Below are positions 37,103 through 48,239 of a DNA stretch of 64,000 bases, piece by piece. The translations under genes were made by a program, and so were the position numbers. This stretch comes from Sympetrum striolatum. Its lineage: Eukaryota > Arthropoda > Insecta > Odonata > Libellulidae. The stretch lies in NCBI GenBank assembly GCA_947579665.1, contig OX388347.1:27458562-27522561 (forward strand), given 5' to 3'. A model generated the notes under the pieces. That model did no database searches and was not told the DNA's origin. It saw only the letters and a program-made list of their open reading frames with translations. Within the stretch, counting starts at the first letter, position 1. Each line of letters begins with the position of its first letter.

Positions 37103-38178
37103 GGGGATCAAAATTCTAACCATGTTCCAGAAGTGTCAATGACTTGAAATTTTTACGACGTTATGGCCATGACGTGTAACCTCCAGGAAAATGCCAACAT
37201 TGAACCTCGGTGCCATGGGTTCGATTCCAGAAGGCCCCAAAGTCGCGATTTTCCCCATAAGATTACATGGCGGGGATTTTCGAAATTTTTTTTGAGGCAC
37301 TTCCCGGAAAAGTAGAGAGTTGAAACTCGAGGGACCGCTAGATGCCGCGCATATCTTAAGGAAACCATAAAGACATCTACGAATATTATCCTTGGTTCGA
37401 TGCTAGGTCGGGGCAAAAATCGGCCGTTTAAAATGCACTGTGGCGATTTTTAAGATTTTTTTTGGATCCTTTTCCGATGGCATAGAAACTTGAAATTCGG
37501 TATGAGGTTAGACACCATAAAAACATATCTTAATCGAATTTTACATATTCGCTGATGGTCCTTGGTTCGATCCCTGAGGGACATTTGAATTCCTCAATGC
37601 ATTTCTTACGGAGATAACGGAAACAAATTTTAGGTACTTTCCGGCACGATATCGATTTCAAACTTTGCATAAAGAAAGATCAAGTCCATACATATCAAAC
37701 AGTGCATTCACAGCTATCAATGTGTCCTGGGTTCGACACCAGGTGTCTCTGCAATCAGAAGTTGATCCGAGTTTTAGGAATTATTTTGAAACCTTTCTCT
37801 ATATTATAGAAACTTGAAATTCGGCATATAGATAGAGATCATAAATATCTTTCAAAAACATATTTTAGATTTCCAATATCGTCCTTGGTTCGAGTCCCGA
37901 GAGCCATTCACATTCGTAAAAATTAGAACGTCTTTTGAGGCAGTTGTTAGCAATATTTCAGCTTGAATTTTCACACATAGTTAGAGATGGTGATCTTCTA
38001 TTTTGTTTCATAGTAGGTTTACCAGTAAGTACCGGGTTTGATGCCAGACGATAAATTTCAGCGAATTTTCAGAAAAAATTAAATCTTTTTTTTTTTCTTT
38101 TGAGGACAGTCCCGATATAATGCCGATATGAAATTAGTGTTGTCGATCTGCTTGCAGTATGCAAGCAACATTTTACTC

Positions 38179-38179
<1 letters not shown>
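37103..38179 (+). mobile_element. T-arm module element, copy 16
   Basis: Head GGGGATCAAAATTCTAACC; tail ends at 38179. Close match to copy 8. Followed by about 50 bp of TA repeats and the tail of copy 17. Confidence 0.92.
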
Positions 38180-38231
<52 letters not shown>

Positions 38232-38232
<1 letters not shown>

Positions 38233-39305
38233 GAGTAAAATGTAGCTTGCATACTGCAAGCAGATCGGCAATACTAATTTCATATCGGCATCACATCGAG
38301 ACGGTGCTCTTAAGAAAAAAAAAGGATTTAATTTTTTCTTAAAATTCACTGAAATTTCATTGTCTGGAATCGAACCCGGGTCTTACTGAAAACCTACTAT
38401 GAAACACAATAGAAGATCACCATCTCTAACTATGTGTGAAAATTCAAGTAGAAATATTGGCTACAACTGCCTCAAAAGACGCTCTAATGCTCACAAATGT
38501 AAATGGCTCTCGTGACTCGAACCAAGGACGATCTTGGAAATTTAAAAAATGTTTCTGAAAGTTATTATTGATCTCAATCTATATGCCAAATTTCAAGTTT
38601 CTATATTATTGGAAAAGGTTTCAAAATATTTCCTAAAAATCGGATTAACTTCTGATTTCAGAGACACCTGGTGTCTAACCCAAGACATATTGATAGCTAT
38701 GAATGCATAGTTTGATTTGTTAAGACTGGTTCTTCTATCATGCTAAGTTTTAAGTCGATAGCATGCCGGGAAATACCTTAAACTTGTTTCCGTTATCTCC
38801 ATAAGAAATGCATTGAGGAATGTAAATGGCCCTCTGGGATCGAACCAAGGAACATCAGGGAAAACTTAAAAATTGATTATGAAATATATTTATGATATCA
38901 AACCCCATACCGAATTTCAAGTTTCCATGTCATCGGTAAGGGGTCCAAAAAAAATCTTAAAAATCGCCACAATGTATTTTAAACGGCCGATTTTTGCCTT
39001 GACCTAGCATCGAACCCCGGATATTCTCCGTAAAACTCATTTATGTTTTTGATAGATCATGACCATATATATCGGCTCCTTGAGTTTTAAGTCCCTACCT
39101 ATCCGGCAAGTATTTTTTAAAAATTCCCGAAAATCAACGCAATGCATTTAAATGGGAAAAATCGGGAATTTGGGGCCCTCTGGAATCGAACCCATGACAC
39201 TGAGGTTCAAAATCACAATTTTTCTGGTGGTTACACGATATGGCCAATACGTCGTAAAAATTTCAAGTCAATAACGCTTGTGGTTTAGCCTGTGAATTTG
39301 TATCC
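38232..39305 (-). mobile_element. T-arm module element, copy 17
   Basis: Tail at 38232 and head ending at 39305. Tail-to-tail with copy 16, without linker. Confidence 0.92.
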
Positions 39306-39362
39306 TATCTATATAGCTATATATATGAATGAATCCGGAGAAGCATCTATATCTATTATATA

Positions 39363-40436
39363 CGAGTAAAATGTAGCTTGCATACTGCAAGCAGATCGAG
39401 AACACTATTTTCATGTCGGCATCATATCGGGACGGCAATCAAAAGAAAAAAATGGATAGAAATTTTTCTTAAAATTCGCTAAAATTCCATCGTCTGGCAT
39501 CGAACCCGGGTCTTCACTGTGTACTTATTATGCAGCACAATAGAACATCACCATCTCTAACTATGTGTGAAAATTCAAGCAGAAATATGGGCTACATCTG
39601 CCTTAAGAGACGTTCTAATTTTCACGAATTTAAATGGCTCTCTGGATTCGAACCAAGGACGATTTTGGAAATCAAAAAAATGGTTCTGAAAGTTATTTAT
39701 GATATCTATCTATATGCCGAATTTGAAGTTTCTATATTATTGGCAAAGGTTTCAAAATAATTCCTAAAAATTGGATGAACTTCTGATTGCAGAGACACCT
39801 GGTGTCGAACCCAGGACACATTGATAGTTGTGAATGCACTGTTTGATTTGTATATACTTGATCTTTCTATATGCAAAGTTTGAAGTCGATATCGTGCCGG
39901 GAAGTACCTAAAATTTGTTTCCGTTATCTCCGTAAGAAATGCATTGAGGAATTTAAATGTCCCTCTGGGATCGAACCAAGGACCATCAGCGAATACGTAA
40001 AATTTGATTATAATATATTTTTATTGTATCTAACCTCATACTGAATTTCAAGTTTCTATGCCATCGGAAAAGGGTCCAGAAAAAATCTTAAAAATCGCCA
40101 CAATGCATTTTAAACGGCCGATTTTTGCCCCGACCTAGCATCGAACCAAGGATAATATTTGTATATGTCTTTATGGTTTCCTTTAGATATGCACGGCATC
40201 TAGCGATCCCTTGAATTTCAAATCTCTCCTTTACCGGGAAGTGCCTCAAAAAAATTTTCGAAAATCCCCGCCATGTATTCTTATGGGGAAAATCGCGACT
40301 TTTGGTCCCTCTGGAATCGAACCCATGACACTGAGGTTCAAAATCGCAATTTTTCTGGTGGTTATACGTTATGGCCAATACCTCGTAAAAATTTCAAGTC
40401 GATGACGCTTCTAGTTTAGGCTGTGAATTAGTATCC
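39363..40436 (-). mobile_element. T-arm module element, copy 18; right end of array
   Basis: Tail at 39363, head ending at 40436. It is followed by TATC repeats and a final linker (GAATGAATCCGGAGAAGC) to about 40505, after which low-copy DNA resumes. Confidence 0.92.
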
Positions 40437-40505
40437 TATCTATCTATCTATCTATCTATATCCTTGAATGAATCCGGAGAAGCATCTATATTTAATAGAT
40501 ATGTA

Positions 40506-41051
40506 TTAAACACTTGCTCCGTAGTGGCAGAGGGAATATGCCCAATTCTTCTCAACCCTAGCCGAGGGGTAGCTATTGTGAAAAAACTCTTTCCAAATTA
40601 ATTTAAATATGTAGCTAAATGACACCAGTAAAATAGCTTGGTCTCCTAAGATCTATGCAAGTAATGCTGAACCTTTTCCGGTATTTCTATTATTATTTGC
40701 TATCAATTATTCGGTCGTCTAAACTGCCATCGTTGCGTAGTATCGTATATTCTCGTCTCCATACGATCTTCACTAAGTTCTTTTTCCTCTTATGTCAGAA
40801 CCATCCTTATTTCTATTCCAAGTGCCCTCGAATACAATTTCTCTACTCTAATTTATTGTTTAGAAGTGTTGATGAGTAAGGTGTTTTAACATCGAAGTGG
40901 ATCACCATAATATAAATATAAATTCATAGATGTACCTTAATGCGATATTTTTTTTTGTCACCGGGAATTTAATTTTTAAATTATTCTCTTCTTGATATTA
41001 CTATATTCACTAATAATTGATTTATTATTTTGGTGTTTCTATTCTTTCCAG
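40506..41051. other. Low-copy sequence right of the array
   Basis: No clear gene. A 74-codon open frame at 40655-40879 has no recognised domain. Bases 41030-41051 form a T-rich tract ending CTTTCCAG, the possible acceptor for the next entry. Confidence 0.35.
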
Positions 41052-41167
41052 TTTTAAAAAGTGAACTTGCCCAAATTACGATAAGGCTTTACCATAAGTC
41101 CTCACAAATTCGAGTGACCACCGTCAACGGAAGAGGCTCGTGGGACAACGGTAGGCTGGATCTCCAA
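41052..41167 (+). CDS. Isolated candidate exon, unknown function
   Basis: A T-rich tract with TTCTTTCCAG precedes it and GTTAAGT follows. One frame is open throughout, encoding ELAQITIRLYHKSSQIRV and NGRGSWDNGRLDLQ. The composition looks protein-like and the exon is richer in GC than its flanks. It needs an incoming phase of one base, so it cannot follow exon B of the 22288 gene directly; a missing exon or a different gene must be assumed. No family recognised. Confidence 0.3.
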
Positions 41168-41689
41168 GTTAAGTAAACAGACTTTACTTTCATATTTTGA
41201 AGTTTAATTTTTATTTCATGATCTTATGGTATTTCAAATGTTAAAAAAAATTATATTTCAAATTAAGGAAGACATTTCTGACTGTGATTTCATCATTTTA
41301 ATACATTGTTTTTGCTTATTAAAGAAATTATAATTTATAGCTTTTGCTTCTAAAATTCCAAACAAGAAAGAGACATATTATTATATTGAGATGATATAAA
41401 AATAACTAATTTCCTTCTTAGCATATTGCCAACTATTCAAATTTAATAATCACATTCATATATTCCTTCTGAGTGCATGCACTCTTTAAATTATTGCATT
41501 ATATAATTATATTATATTTTGATTTGCTTTATATATATTTTCCTATTATATGGAGTTTCTGTGTAAATGACGATTTGAATGTGACTTTACCACTACGTTT
41601 AGATGACTGTTGCATTAAGAACAATTGTTGGCTTATAATCTATTCAAATTAAACTATACAGACTCCGTACAATCCTTTTCTCATAAAAT

Positions 41690-41990
41690 TCTATATTTAA
41701 CCAGCAAAACGCTTTTGACGCCCAAGCGAAAGATGAGGGAATAGTGCGGGGTGGGTGCGGGAAGGCGCTTCTGAGTTCCTTGCATTCGGCATCAGCAACA
41801 CGGTCTAAGAGCTCTCCTCCTCTAGCGGCTCCAGAATCCCACCCGAAAAATCCGGGCGCTCCAAAGTAGAATGATTCAGGACTTACATTGAGAACATCAC
41901 CATGGTATTGAAGTACCAGACAACGACTCAGGTTGCGAAGAGGGTGTAGCACCCGAGGGCGAACCCCTAAAGCATCACCCTACTCCGGAA
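41690..41990. other. GC-richer island of unknown nature
   Basis: About 300 bp with clearly higher GC than the flanks. A 102-codon minus-strand frame (41952-41644) covers it, containing FYFGAPGFFGWDSGAARGG, without a recognisable domain. It could be a retroposed or exonic fragment. Confidence 0.3.
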
Positions 41991-42028
41991 GATGAATTAC
42001 AAGTGAAATGCATTCATTTTCTTCCGAG

Positions 42029-42622
42029 CCAAAATATATTTTCAATTATGTATAGGATAAAAATTTGTAAGGCCGGACCATGTATAGCGCACCATGAGTT
42101 GAAATGTATATAATGTGTAATTTGAATAACTGTGCGCTCTTAGCCAAAATAACTATTGCAGAATGTATAGATTTGTTATGATATGTAAAGCAGGGCCATG
42201 AATAATTTATATATTCTGTACATTTTAATTGAAATGCCCGTATTTTTCCTAATATCTAAATACAAAGACAATCTGAAGGTATTGGGAGTTGGTTATTGGA
42301 GAGGAAGAGAAGGAGGCGATTGATTGAATATATATTTTCAATTATGTATAGTATAAACATTTGTAAGGCCAGAACTAGTGAAGTGTACCATAACTTGAAA
42401 TGAACATAATATGGATATATTTTGCGCCCATAGCCAAACTAACTATTGTAGAATGTATACATTTACTATGATATGTAAGGCAGGGCTATGTATAATTTAT
42501 ATATTCTGTACCTTTATTGAATTTTTCCCGTATTTTTGGTGCTGTCTAATTCTGAATAAAGAGTGAAGGTAGGGGATGAGATATGGTTATGGGAGAATAA
42601 AAGAAAGAAGCAATTGATTGGG
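42029..42622. repeat. Tandem duplication of a 295 bp unit
   Basis: Two copies in direct tandem. Each contains TATATTTTCAATTATGTATA near its start, GGGC(C/T)ATG(A/T)ATAATTTATA in the middle and an AG-rich end with GATTGATTG or CAATTGATTG. Divergence is roughly 20 percent by eye. Non-coding. Confidence 0.85.
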
Positions 42623-42734
42623 AGAGGGGTGGAATGGAGTAGGTGTTGGGCATTATAGAGGAAGGGAAGGAATAAGGTAGGTCATATGGTACGAATTGGG
42701 TAGGCAATAGGGTTAGGAATGGGTACTAAGTGTA

Positions 42735-43345
42735 TAGAAGGAGCTGTGGGTGGAGTGGGTGGGGTAGGGTGCGGGACGGGAGAGGTTTGGGTAGGCGGCG
42801 GGACGGGAGAGGGTGGAGTAGGGGGTGGTATGGGAGAGGGTGGAGTAGGGGGCGGGACGGGAGAGGGTGGGGTAGGGGGCGGGACGGGAGAGGGTTGGGT
42901 AGGGGTGGTACGGGAGAGGGTGGAGTAGGGGGTGGTACGGGAGAGGTTGGAGTAGGGGGTGGTACGGGAGAGGGTGGGGTGGGGGGCGGGACGGGAGAGG
43001 GTGGGGTAGGGGGCGGGACGGGAGAGGGTTGGGTAGGGGTGGTACGGGAGAGGGTGGAGTAGGGGGTGGTACGGGAGAGGGTGGAGTAGGGGGTGGTACG
43101 GGAGTGGGTGGGGTAGGGGGCGGGACGGGAGAGGGTGGGGTAGGGGGCGGGACGGGAGAGGGTTGGGTAGGGGTGGTACGGGAGAGGGTGGAGTAGGGGG
43201 TGGTACGGGAGAGGGTGGAGTAGGGGGTGGTACGGGAGTGAGTGGGGTAGGGGGCGGGACGGGAGAGGGTGGGGTAGGGGGCGGTACGGGAGAGGGTTGG
43301 GTAGGGGTGGTACGGTCGAGGGTGGAGTAGGGGGTGGTACGAGAG
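42735..43345. repeat. G-rich minisatellite with 134 bp higher-order period
   Basis: The base unit is about 26 bp, near GGTACGGGAGAGGGTGGAGT followed by AGGGG. Variant GAGAGGGTTGGGTAGG recurs at 42889, 43022, 43157 and 43291, giving a higher-order period of 133-135 bp (five base units). The plus strand has dense GGG runs able to form G-quadruplexes. Long Pro/His/Leu-rich frames on the minus strand (218 and 237 codons) and Gly-rich frames on the plus strand are products of the repeat. Confidence 0.95.
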
Positions 43346-44220
43346 AGGGTTGGGTATAGTGTGGATCACAGGAGTAGCATATCCTATCTCCCTCTAGCGA
43401 CCTAAAGTTAAGCCAGGGGTAAAGCGGCAAATTGCGCATTTCGCCATGCTGGTGAGAACTTTCCGTACCTCCCTATGCTAATACATTGTTTTTTCGTGAT
43501 TTTGCGTCTTAGATACAGAGTTATCAAGGTTTGATCGAGTAATTCGAACGTTTTGGAACACAAAATGTAGTTTGAGCAATGTGTAACACGAAGTAATTTT
43601 GTTATTTTCGCGTTTCTAAAGGTTTAATAGGTAAATAAGCAGGGGCTTGTTTCTGCCTTCAATATGACCAATTGCAGTGCATTTGGCTGTAAGAACAGAT
43701 TCGTCATTTTGACAACTTTTACTGCATTGAGCCCCAATTATGAATTAGAACAAACATTTGCAATAGCAGAAAATCTCTAATTACCCTAATAAGCTATTAT
43801 AATGTATAATAGAGTAGCTTTATCTCATTGCGGTAAACGATTATTAAGGAATTTTTATGCCATACTTGGTATTGATCGATTAAAAACTAAGTCGGATGAA
43901 TGCATTATAATATACATAAGATTAACATTATAATAATCAACGAGGTTTTAATACAGTTTTCGGAAGGTTGGCAGATGATTCGTTTTTTATATCGCTCTAG
44001 CAGACGACACCGGTATCCGAGAAGTTTACATTGCAGGCATGTTTTATTTTCCATGATGAAAAGAATCAAGAGGACTTTGATAAAAAAATCGAACATGATC
44101 GTTAAGTAAAAGGTTCATTTAAACTATCTGCGTCCATGTCATAGGATAGACAAGCTCCTGAGTCCCGTATGAGAGGATAATAAAACCCCAAAAATACATT
44201 CTCACCAGTGCTCTGCGGGG

Positions 44221-44400
44221 TGCGTTTTTTTTTTTTTTTTCTTCACTTTCCCGACGTTAGACTCGCCCTGTGGTGTGGATGGTAGAAGGTGGGTTCGAGG
44301 GTTCGACGGATAGGGTGGGGTAGGGTGCGGGACGGGAGAGGTGGTGGTAGAGGGTGGAGGAGGTGGTGTGGCGGAGAGGTTGTGGTCACTTTTTGTGTTG
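44221..44400. repeat. Poly-T tract and orphan minisatellite unit
   Basis: A run of about 17 T at 44225 is followed at 44308-44345 by GGGTGGGGTAGGGTGCGGGA and CGGGAGAGG. This is the variant found at the left end of the 42735 minisatellite (42760-42786). A related short unit therefore exists unexpanded 1.5 kb away. Confidence 0.7.
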
Positions 44401-44420
44401 ATTCGAATTATAGTTTTTAT

Positions 44421-44883
44421 GTTAGAGCGCCCACAAAGTACATAATCGGCTACTTCCACGAATAACTCCTAAAAAGCCGGTGATACAAAAATATTTTTAA
44501 TACAAAAGTTATAGTAAATTACATTTTCTAAAACTTTTAAAAATGATAGAATATTTATGGAGATGGTTTGTAGAAACGGAAATTTGCGTCGAAGCGAAAA
44601 GCTCAACTTCCGGTTAACCGATTTACTTAAAAAACTAATTAATTCTGGCAGCACCCACCACAGTGCTATGTATGGAGTTTGGTATTGATACAACAAACAG
44701 TTTAAACGTTAGAGCGTTCACAAGCACACACACACACACACACATACACACAGACATCATTCCGAAAAGGGTCAAAACGTGTTCTAAGTACCCCAAAACA
44801 TGTATTTCCGTTGAAACCTCGAAGTCGATTTTTTTCATGAAAACAATACTTTCTCTGTACTACGTATATGGAGAAAGTAAAAA
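44421..44883 (+). mobile_element. CA-centred repeat element, copy 1
   Basis: It starts GTTAGAGCGCCCACAAAGTA, contains AACTTCCGGTTAACCGATTT, a CA microsatellite at 44722-44755 and CAGACATCATTCCGAAAA. It ends in a hairpin (ACTTTCTC...GAGAAAGT, 44848-44879) plus AAAA. The same sequence recurs at 59243-60110. No coding capacity. A microsatellite core and a 3' terminal hairpin resemble non-autonomous Helitron/Helentron-type elements such as DINE-1, but the canonical ends are not shown here. Confidence 0.8.
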
Positions 44884-45141
44884 GACCACCGTAGTCGGAA
44901 TCGGCTTGAAAGTAAAAACTGACCAACGTACCTTGGCACATCGCTCTGATAGATTTCCAAAACGAATACACATAAACTTAATTTTAATCGGTTGCATCCT
45001 CTATTTCTATTGAAGAATTAAATTAGAAGGAACGATCGGAGGAAGTCGAATCATGCACCAAAAGAAGGGTAATTGAAGGATTCGTATTTTGGTCGTAGAA
45101 TATCGTTTACTATTCAAAATTGCAAGAATTATGATAAATAA

Positions 45142-45987
45142 TTACCCAAATTCCAAAAACCATCAAAAGTAAATAATAACTGCTTGCCTTTCTTAGATGT
45201 TCCAGTTTCTAGATTAAATAACAGGTTACATTTTGATATTTATAGAAAACCAACTTCTTCCAACAACTTTATTCCCAATACTTCATTTCATCCAGAACAA
45301 CATAAACATGCTGCCTTTCACCATTTAGTACACAGGTTAATTAACCTACCTCTAGACAATACTGGTTTTTGTAAAGAGCTCCGTTTTATTAAAAATACTG
45401 CATTAATGTTAGGCTACAATATATCGTTAATTGATACTTTAGTAAAAAGATATAAATATAAGTTATTAATTCATTATAACTCCACTTTATCAGCTATGTC
45501 TTGTTCTTCTAGTCAAAAATATATTAAAATTTCATATTTTCCACCACTAACTAAAGGGTTACATAATATTTTTAAGGCTTACAATTTAAAAATCTGCTTC
45601 TACAACCAGTTTAATCTTAAAAACTTTTTAGGCACCACGAAAGATAAAATAGACGAAATAGACACACTCGAAAAATCGGGCATCTACATGATTTGGTGCC
45701 CTGATTATGATAAAAAATATGTTGGACAAACTACTAGAAAGTTAATTATAAGATTTAAGGAACATCTTGCTCATTTCAAATACGGGAGGTTTGACAATTC
45801 AGCTGTTGCCATGCATAAGGCGGATCATGCTCATAATATTTCGATTAATAATTTAACGCTTTTACATAATACAGATTTTGGATTGGACGCTTGGGAAAAT
45901 TTATACATTTATAAAAATTTAAATAATATCATGAATAATTACACTGACTTTGATAAAACTTTATTTTCTTTAACTGACATTACTTGA
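45142..45987 (+). CDS. Penelope-like element: RT C-terminus + GIY-YIG endonuclease (5'-truncated)
   Basis: The frame is open from 45142 to the stop at 45985-45987, with no ATG at its beginning, so this is the 3' part of a larger ORF. Counting from the TTG at 45184, residues 1-60 carry the Penelope-specific RT end (LPFLDV, FDIYRKPT, HPEQHKHAAFHHLVHRL). A linker follows to about 160. A GIY-YIG endonuclease comes next: GIY at 166-168, YVGQTTRK at 179-186, catalytic Arg near 190 and Glu near 193, then His residues. In this family the endonuclease nicks target DNA for reverse transcription. The reading frame has no stops, so insertion may be fairly recent, but RT catalytic motifs are missing upstream. 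Nested insertions follow in the 3' region. Confidence 0.9.
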   Translation, partial: LPKFQKPSKVNNNCLPFLDVPVSRLNNRLHFDIYRKPTSSNNFIPNTSFHPEQHKHAAFHHLVHRLINLPLDNTGFCKELRFIKNTALMLGYNISLIDTLVKRYKYKLLIHYNSTLSAMSCSSSQKYIKISYFPPLTKGLHNIFKAYNLKICFYNQFNLKNFLGTTKDKIDEIDTLEKSGIYMIWCPDYDKKYVGQTTRKLIIRFKEHLAHFKYGRFDNSAVAMHKADHAHNISINNLTLLHNTDFGLDAWENLYIYKNLNNIMNNYTDFDKTLFSLTDIT

Positions 45988-46239
45988 CATTTTGCCCTTC
46001 AACTGTTTTTCCGCTCTAGTCCATGCCTCGGATACTCCCGGAGAAAAACGTCCTCCTTAGTGAGACAGTGGCGACAGCGTGAACTAATGGCAGCACTATG
46101 TCGTCTCCCCACTGGTCTACTACCGATCCCATGGGAGAGCATATACGAATTACGAATTCCTTTCTAAAATTGCATGTTTATAATTGGTGAAACAAGTAAC
46201 TTTGCAGTTCACCATGATATTATGGAGTTTATATTCTTA
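45988..46239 (+). mobile_element. Penelope-like element 3' region
   Basis: Sequence after the stop codon up to the nested inverted-repeat element. It is slightly GC-richer (CGGATACTCCCGGAG, GTGAGACAGTGGCGACAGCG) and contains no frame of note. It is assigned to the element by position; the remainder of the 3' region appears to continue after 48200. Confidence 0.5.
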
Positions 46240-47530
46240 ATTATATAGCTAACCAAGGATAATTGTTATTTTTTAGTTACACTAACGGTAAACAGTAAAC
46301 AGTACAAACAATAATTCGAGTGATTTTATGGCTTAAGGAATTGGTAGTTTCCAAAAATACTACGAGATTAACAACTTTCAACTTAAATTCTCTCTCGGAA
46401 TTGCACGTTCCCACTTAGCCCTTCTTACGTCATCTTTAGGGGCACTAAAAAATGATAAGCTCGACTTCTTCGAACCGTATCCCTCGTTACATCCAGGAGC
46501 AACGCAACTACTTGGCATCTCGAATATCAAGAATACAACGCACAACGAGAATACAATAGTTATTTTACGACGGCTGCGACTAAGATCTAGTCAGTAAAAC
46601 GTAACGATAAGAAATAAGTAACATATTCGAAAAGTTATAACTATATATAGGAAAAAGGGATGGAATGAGGAGAGGGGTGGGGAGGTGAAAGAATGGGGGA
46701 GGTGAGGGTTAGGGTATTGGAGGAAGCAATTGACAGCAGGGGGGAGGAGGTCGTGAGAAGGTGCACCGTAATGAGTTTAAATTACTATTTTGACGGAGAA
46801 GGATTTCCATTTGTTTGAATATCCCTAACAATAAATGGGGTGGGCGAGTTGATCTTTAAAATCTAAGGTGTGATTGTCTTCAAGTTGGTATAATGACGTC
46901 TGTGGAGCATTAGGAAGCGAGGGTTAGGATATTGGTGGACGCAGGTTAGCTATTGATAGCAGGGGGAGGAGGTCGTGAGGTGACCGGTAATGAGTTTAAA
47001 ATTACTATTTTCATGGTTGAGGATTTCTAATTGTTCGCATATCTCAAATAATAATCCCTTGGGTAAATGGTGGATTCTCTTCTTCCCAATACATTTATTA
47101 TGATCCCATCTTTCCCATATATTTGTATGAGTGGCAAGTTCAACAATCACCTCTGTCGTTAGGGAATTGTTGATGCCCACAGAATTACAAAAACATTTCG
47201 TCAAGTTCATCTGAATTCTCTCAATTTCGACTCGAATGTGATATTTTACCTTCCCTTGTTCAATTTCCTTTCTTTTGGGATACATCTACATTTAGTACAA
47301 CCATTATTTGTGATTACATTCTGCAAAAAAGAAATGTCTGCAATCGATTGAAATTAACTAAATTGGACAAACAAACATCTCAAACATGTAATAACTCCAT
47401 TGGATCTTATATACTGGACCCGTAGTGTTTTTCGAAACCACCGATTCCTAAGCCATAAAATCACTCGAATTATTATTTCCCGTAAGTATAACTTTCGAAT
47501 AACTGTTATCATCGGTTAGCTATATAATCT
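46240..47530. mobile_element. Nested inverted-repeat (foldback-type) element
   Basis: Terminal inverted repeats of about 110-135 bp (46240-46376 and 47419-47530) share TATATAGCTAACC and ATTCGAGTGATTTTATGGCT. Inside, two direct repeats of about 145 bp (46705-46850 and 46917-47060) share GAGGTCGTGAG and GTAATGAGTTTAAA. No transposase frame is visible; a 111-codon minus-strand frame (47285-46950) spans parts of the repeats and has no known motif. It lies between the ORF and the terminal region of the Penelope-like element. Confidence 0.75.
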
Positions 47531-47629
47531 TACGTATACAAATTCAGCCTGCTTATGTTTGTGGCCGCAAAACTCGAAATATGCTCGGTCAATTGATATA
47601 AAATTTTAACACAACGTTGCATTCAAATA

Positions 47630-47790
47630 CGAGAAAATTCTATTGTAAAAAAGTTGACATTTAGTCCTTGGTTCGATCCCAGACAAGACAAAGCATTTCT
47701 ATAAGAAATGTACATAAAGTTCATTTTTGCCGCTGCAGGATTTATTTCCTTTAGCAAAATTAAATAAAAAATAGTCAGGAAATGGAGACA
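47630..47790 (+). mobile_element. Solitary decayed T-arm module
   Basis: CCTTGGTTCGATCCCAGACA at 47667-47686 is followed by AAAGCATTTCTATAAGAAAT, matching one module of the T-arm element family, without the rest of an element. Confidence 0.5.
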
Positions 47791-48239
47791 AGCACCTAAA
47801 GCAGGTAAAATATATAAAGAATCTTATTTTCTTTGATCGTGTATTATTGTTTTTGAATCGAATTATCGAGATTTTACACGGAGTGTATTTATATATATTG
47901 CCATGTTTTTTGTTTGTCTAATCTTTTATATATTTATTACTATCAGTAGGAGTTTCCCTACAGTGGATAGATATTTTCCTAAGAAACTCTTTGTTTTTTT
48001 GAATCCACATTTCTTCTAATTCCTTCTCGTAATATTTTCTCTTTGTTTTAATTATTCCACAAAGAAAGGCGATTTTGTAAAATACATAGTTTGCATAACA
48101 TTGAAAATTCATCCGTTATATAGCAACAGGGTAAAAACCTTTTGTTTATGTAGCTGGTCGCAAAATAAATTTATTGCGGAATATAGACTTAGTAATTTTT
48201 CACATCATGTTGGGATTGAAATAAATCGTCTCTAACCAC

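Noticed and set aside
23477..40436. True tRNA genes at the many GGTTCGANTCC boxes
   Set aside because: Only the T-arm-like part is present. No acceptor stem, D-arm, anticodon arm or A box at suitable distance, and no pol III T-run consistently placed.
23477..40436. CRISPR-like array of regularly spaced repeats
   Set aside because: Modules are 148-179 bp, diverged, and lie inside larger elements of a eukaryotic genome; no short repeat/unique spacer pattern.
23477..40436. Assignment of the modular element to Helitrons
   Set aside because: The tail hairpin is suggestive, but the terminal CTRR and 5' TC are absent and no Rep/helicase sequence is in the window. Kept only as a hypothesis.
41644..41952. 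102-codon minus-strand frame as a gene
   Set aside because: No domain, start context or splice support; possibly a GC-rich retroposed fragment. Listed only as a compositional island.
42713..43439. Pro/His/Leu-rich frames of 218 and 237 codons and Gly-rich frames on the other strand
   Set aside because: Produced by the G-rich minisatellite; the stop-free property comes from the repeat, and two frames of the same strand are open at once.
47640..47720. Part of a tRNA or snRNA around CCTTGGTTCGATCCCAGAC
   Set aside because: Matches one module of the repeat family better, and no flanking tRNA stems are present.
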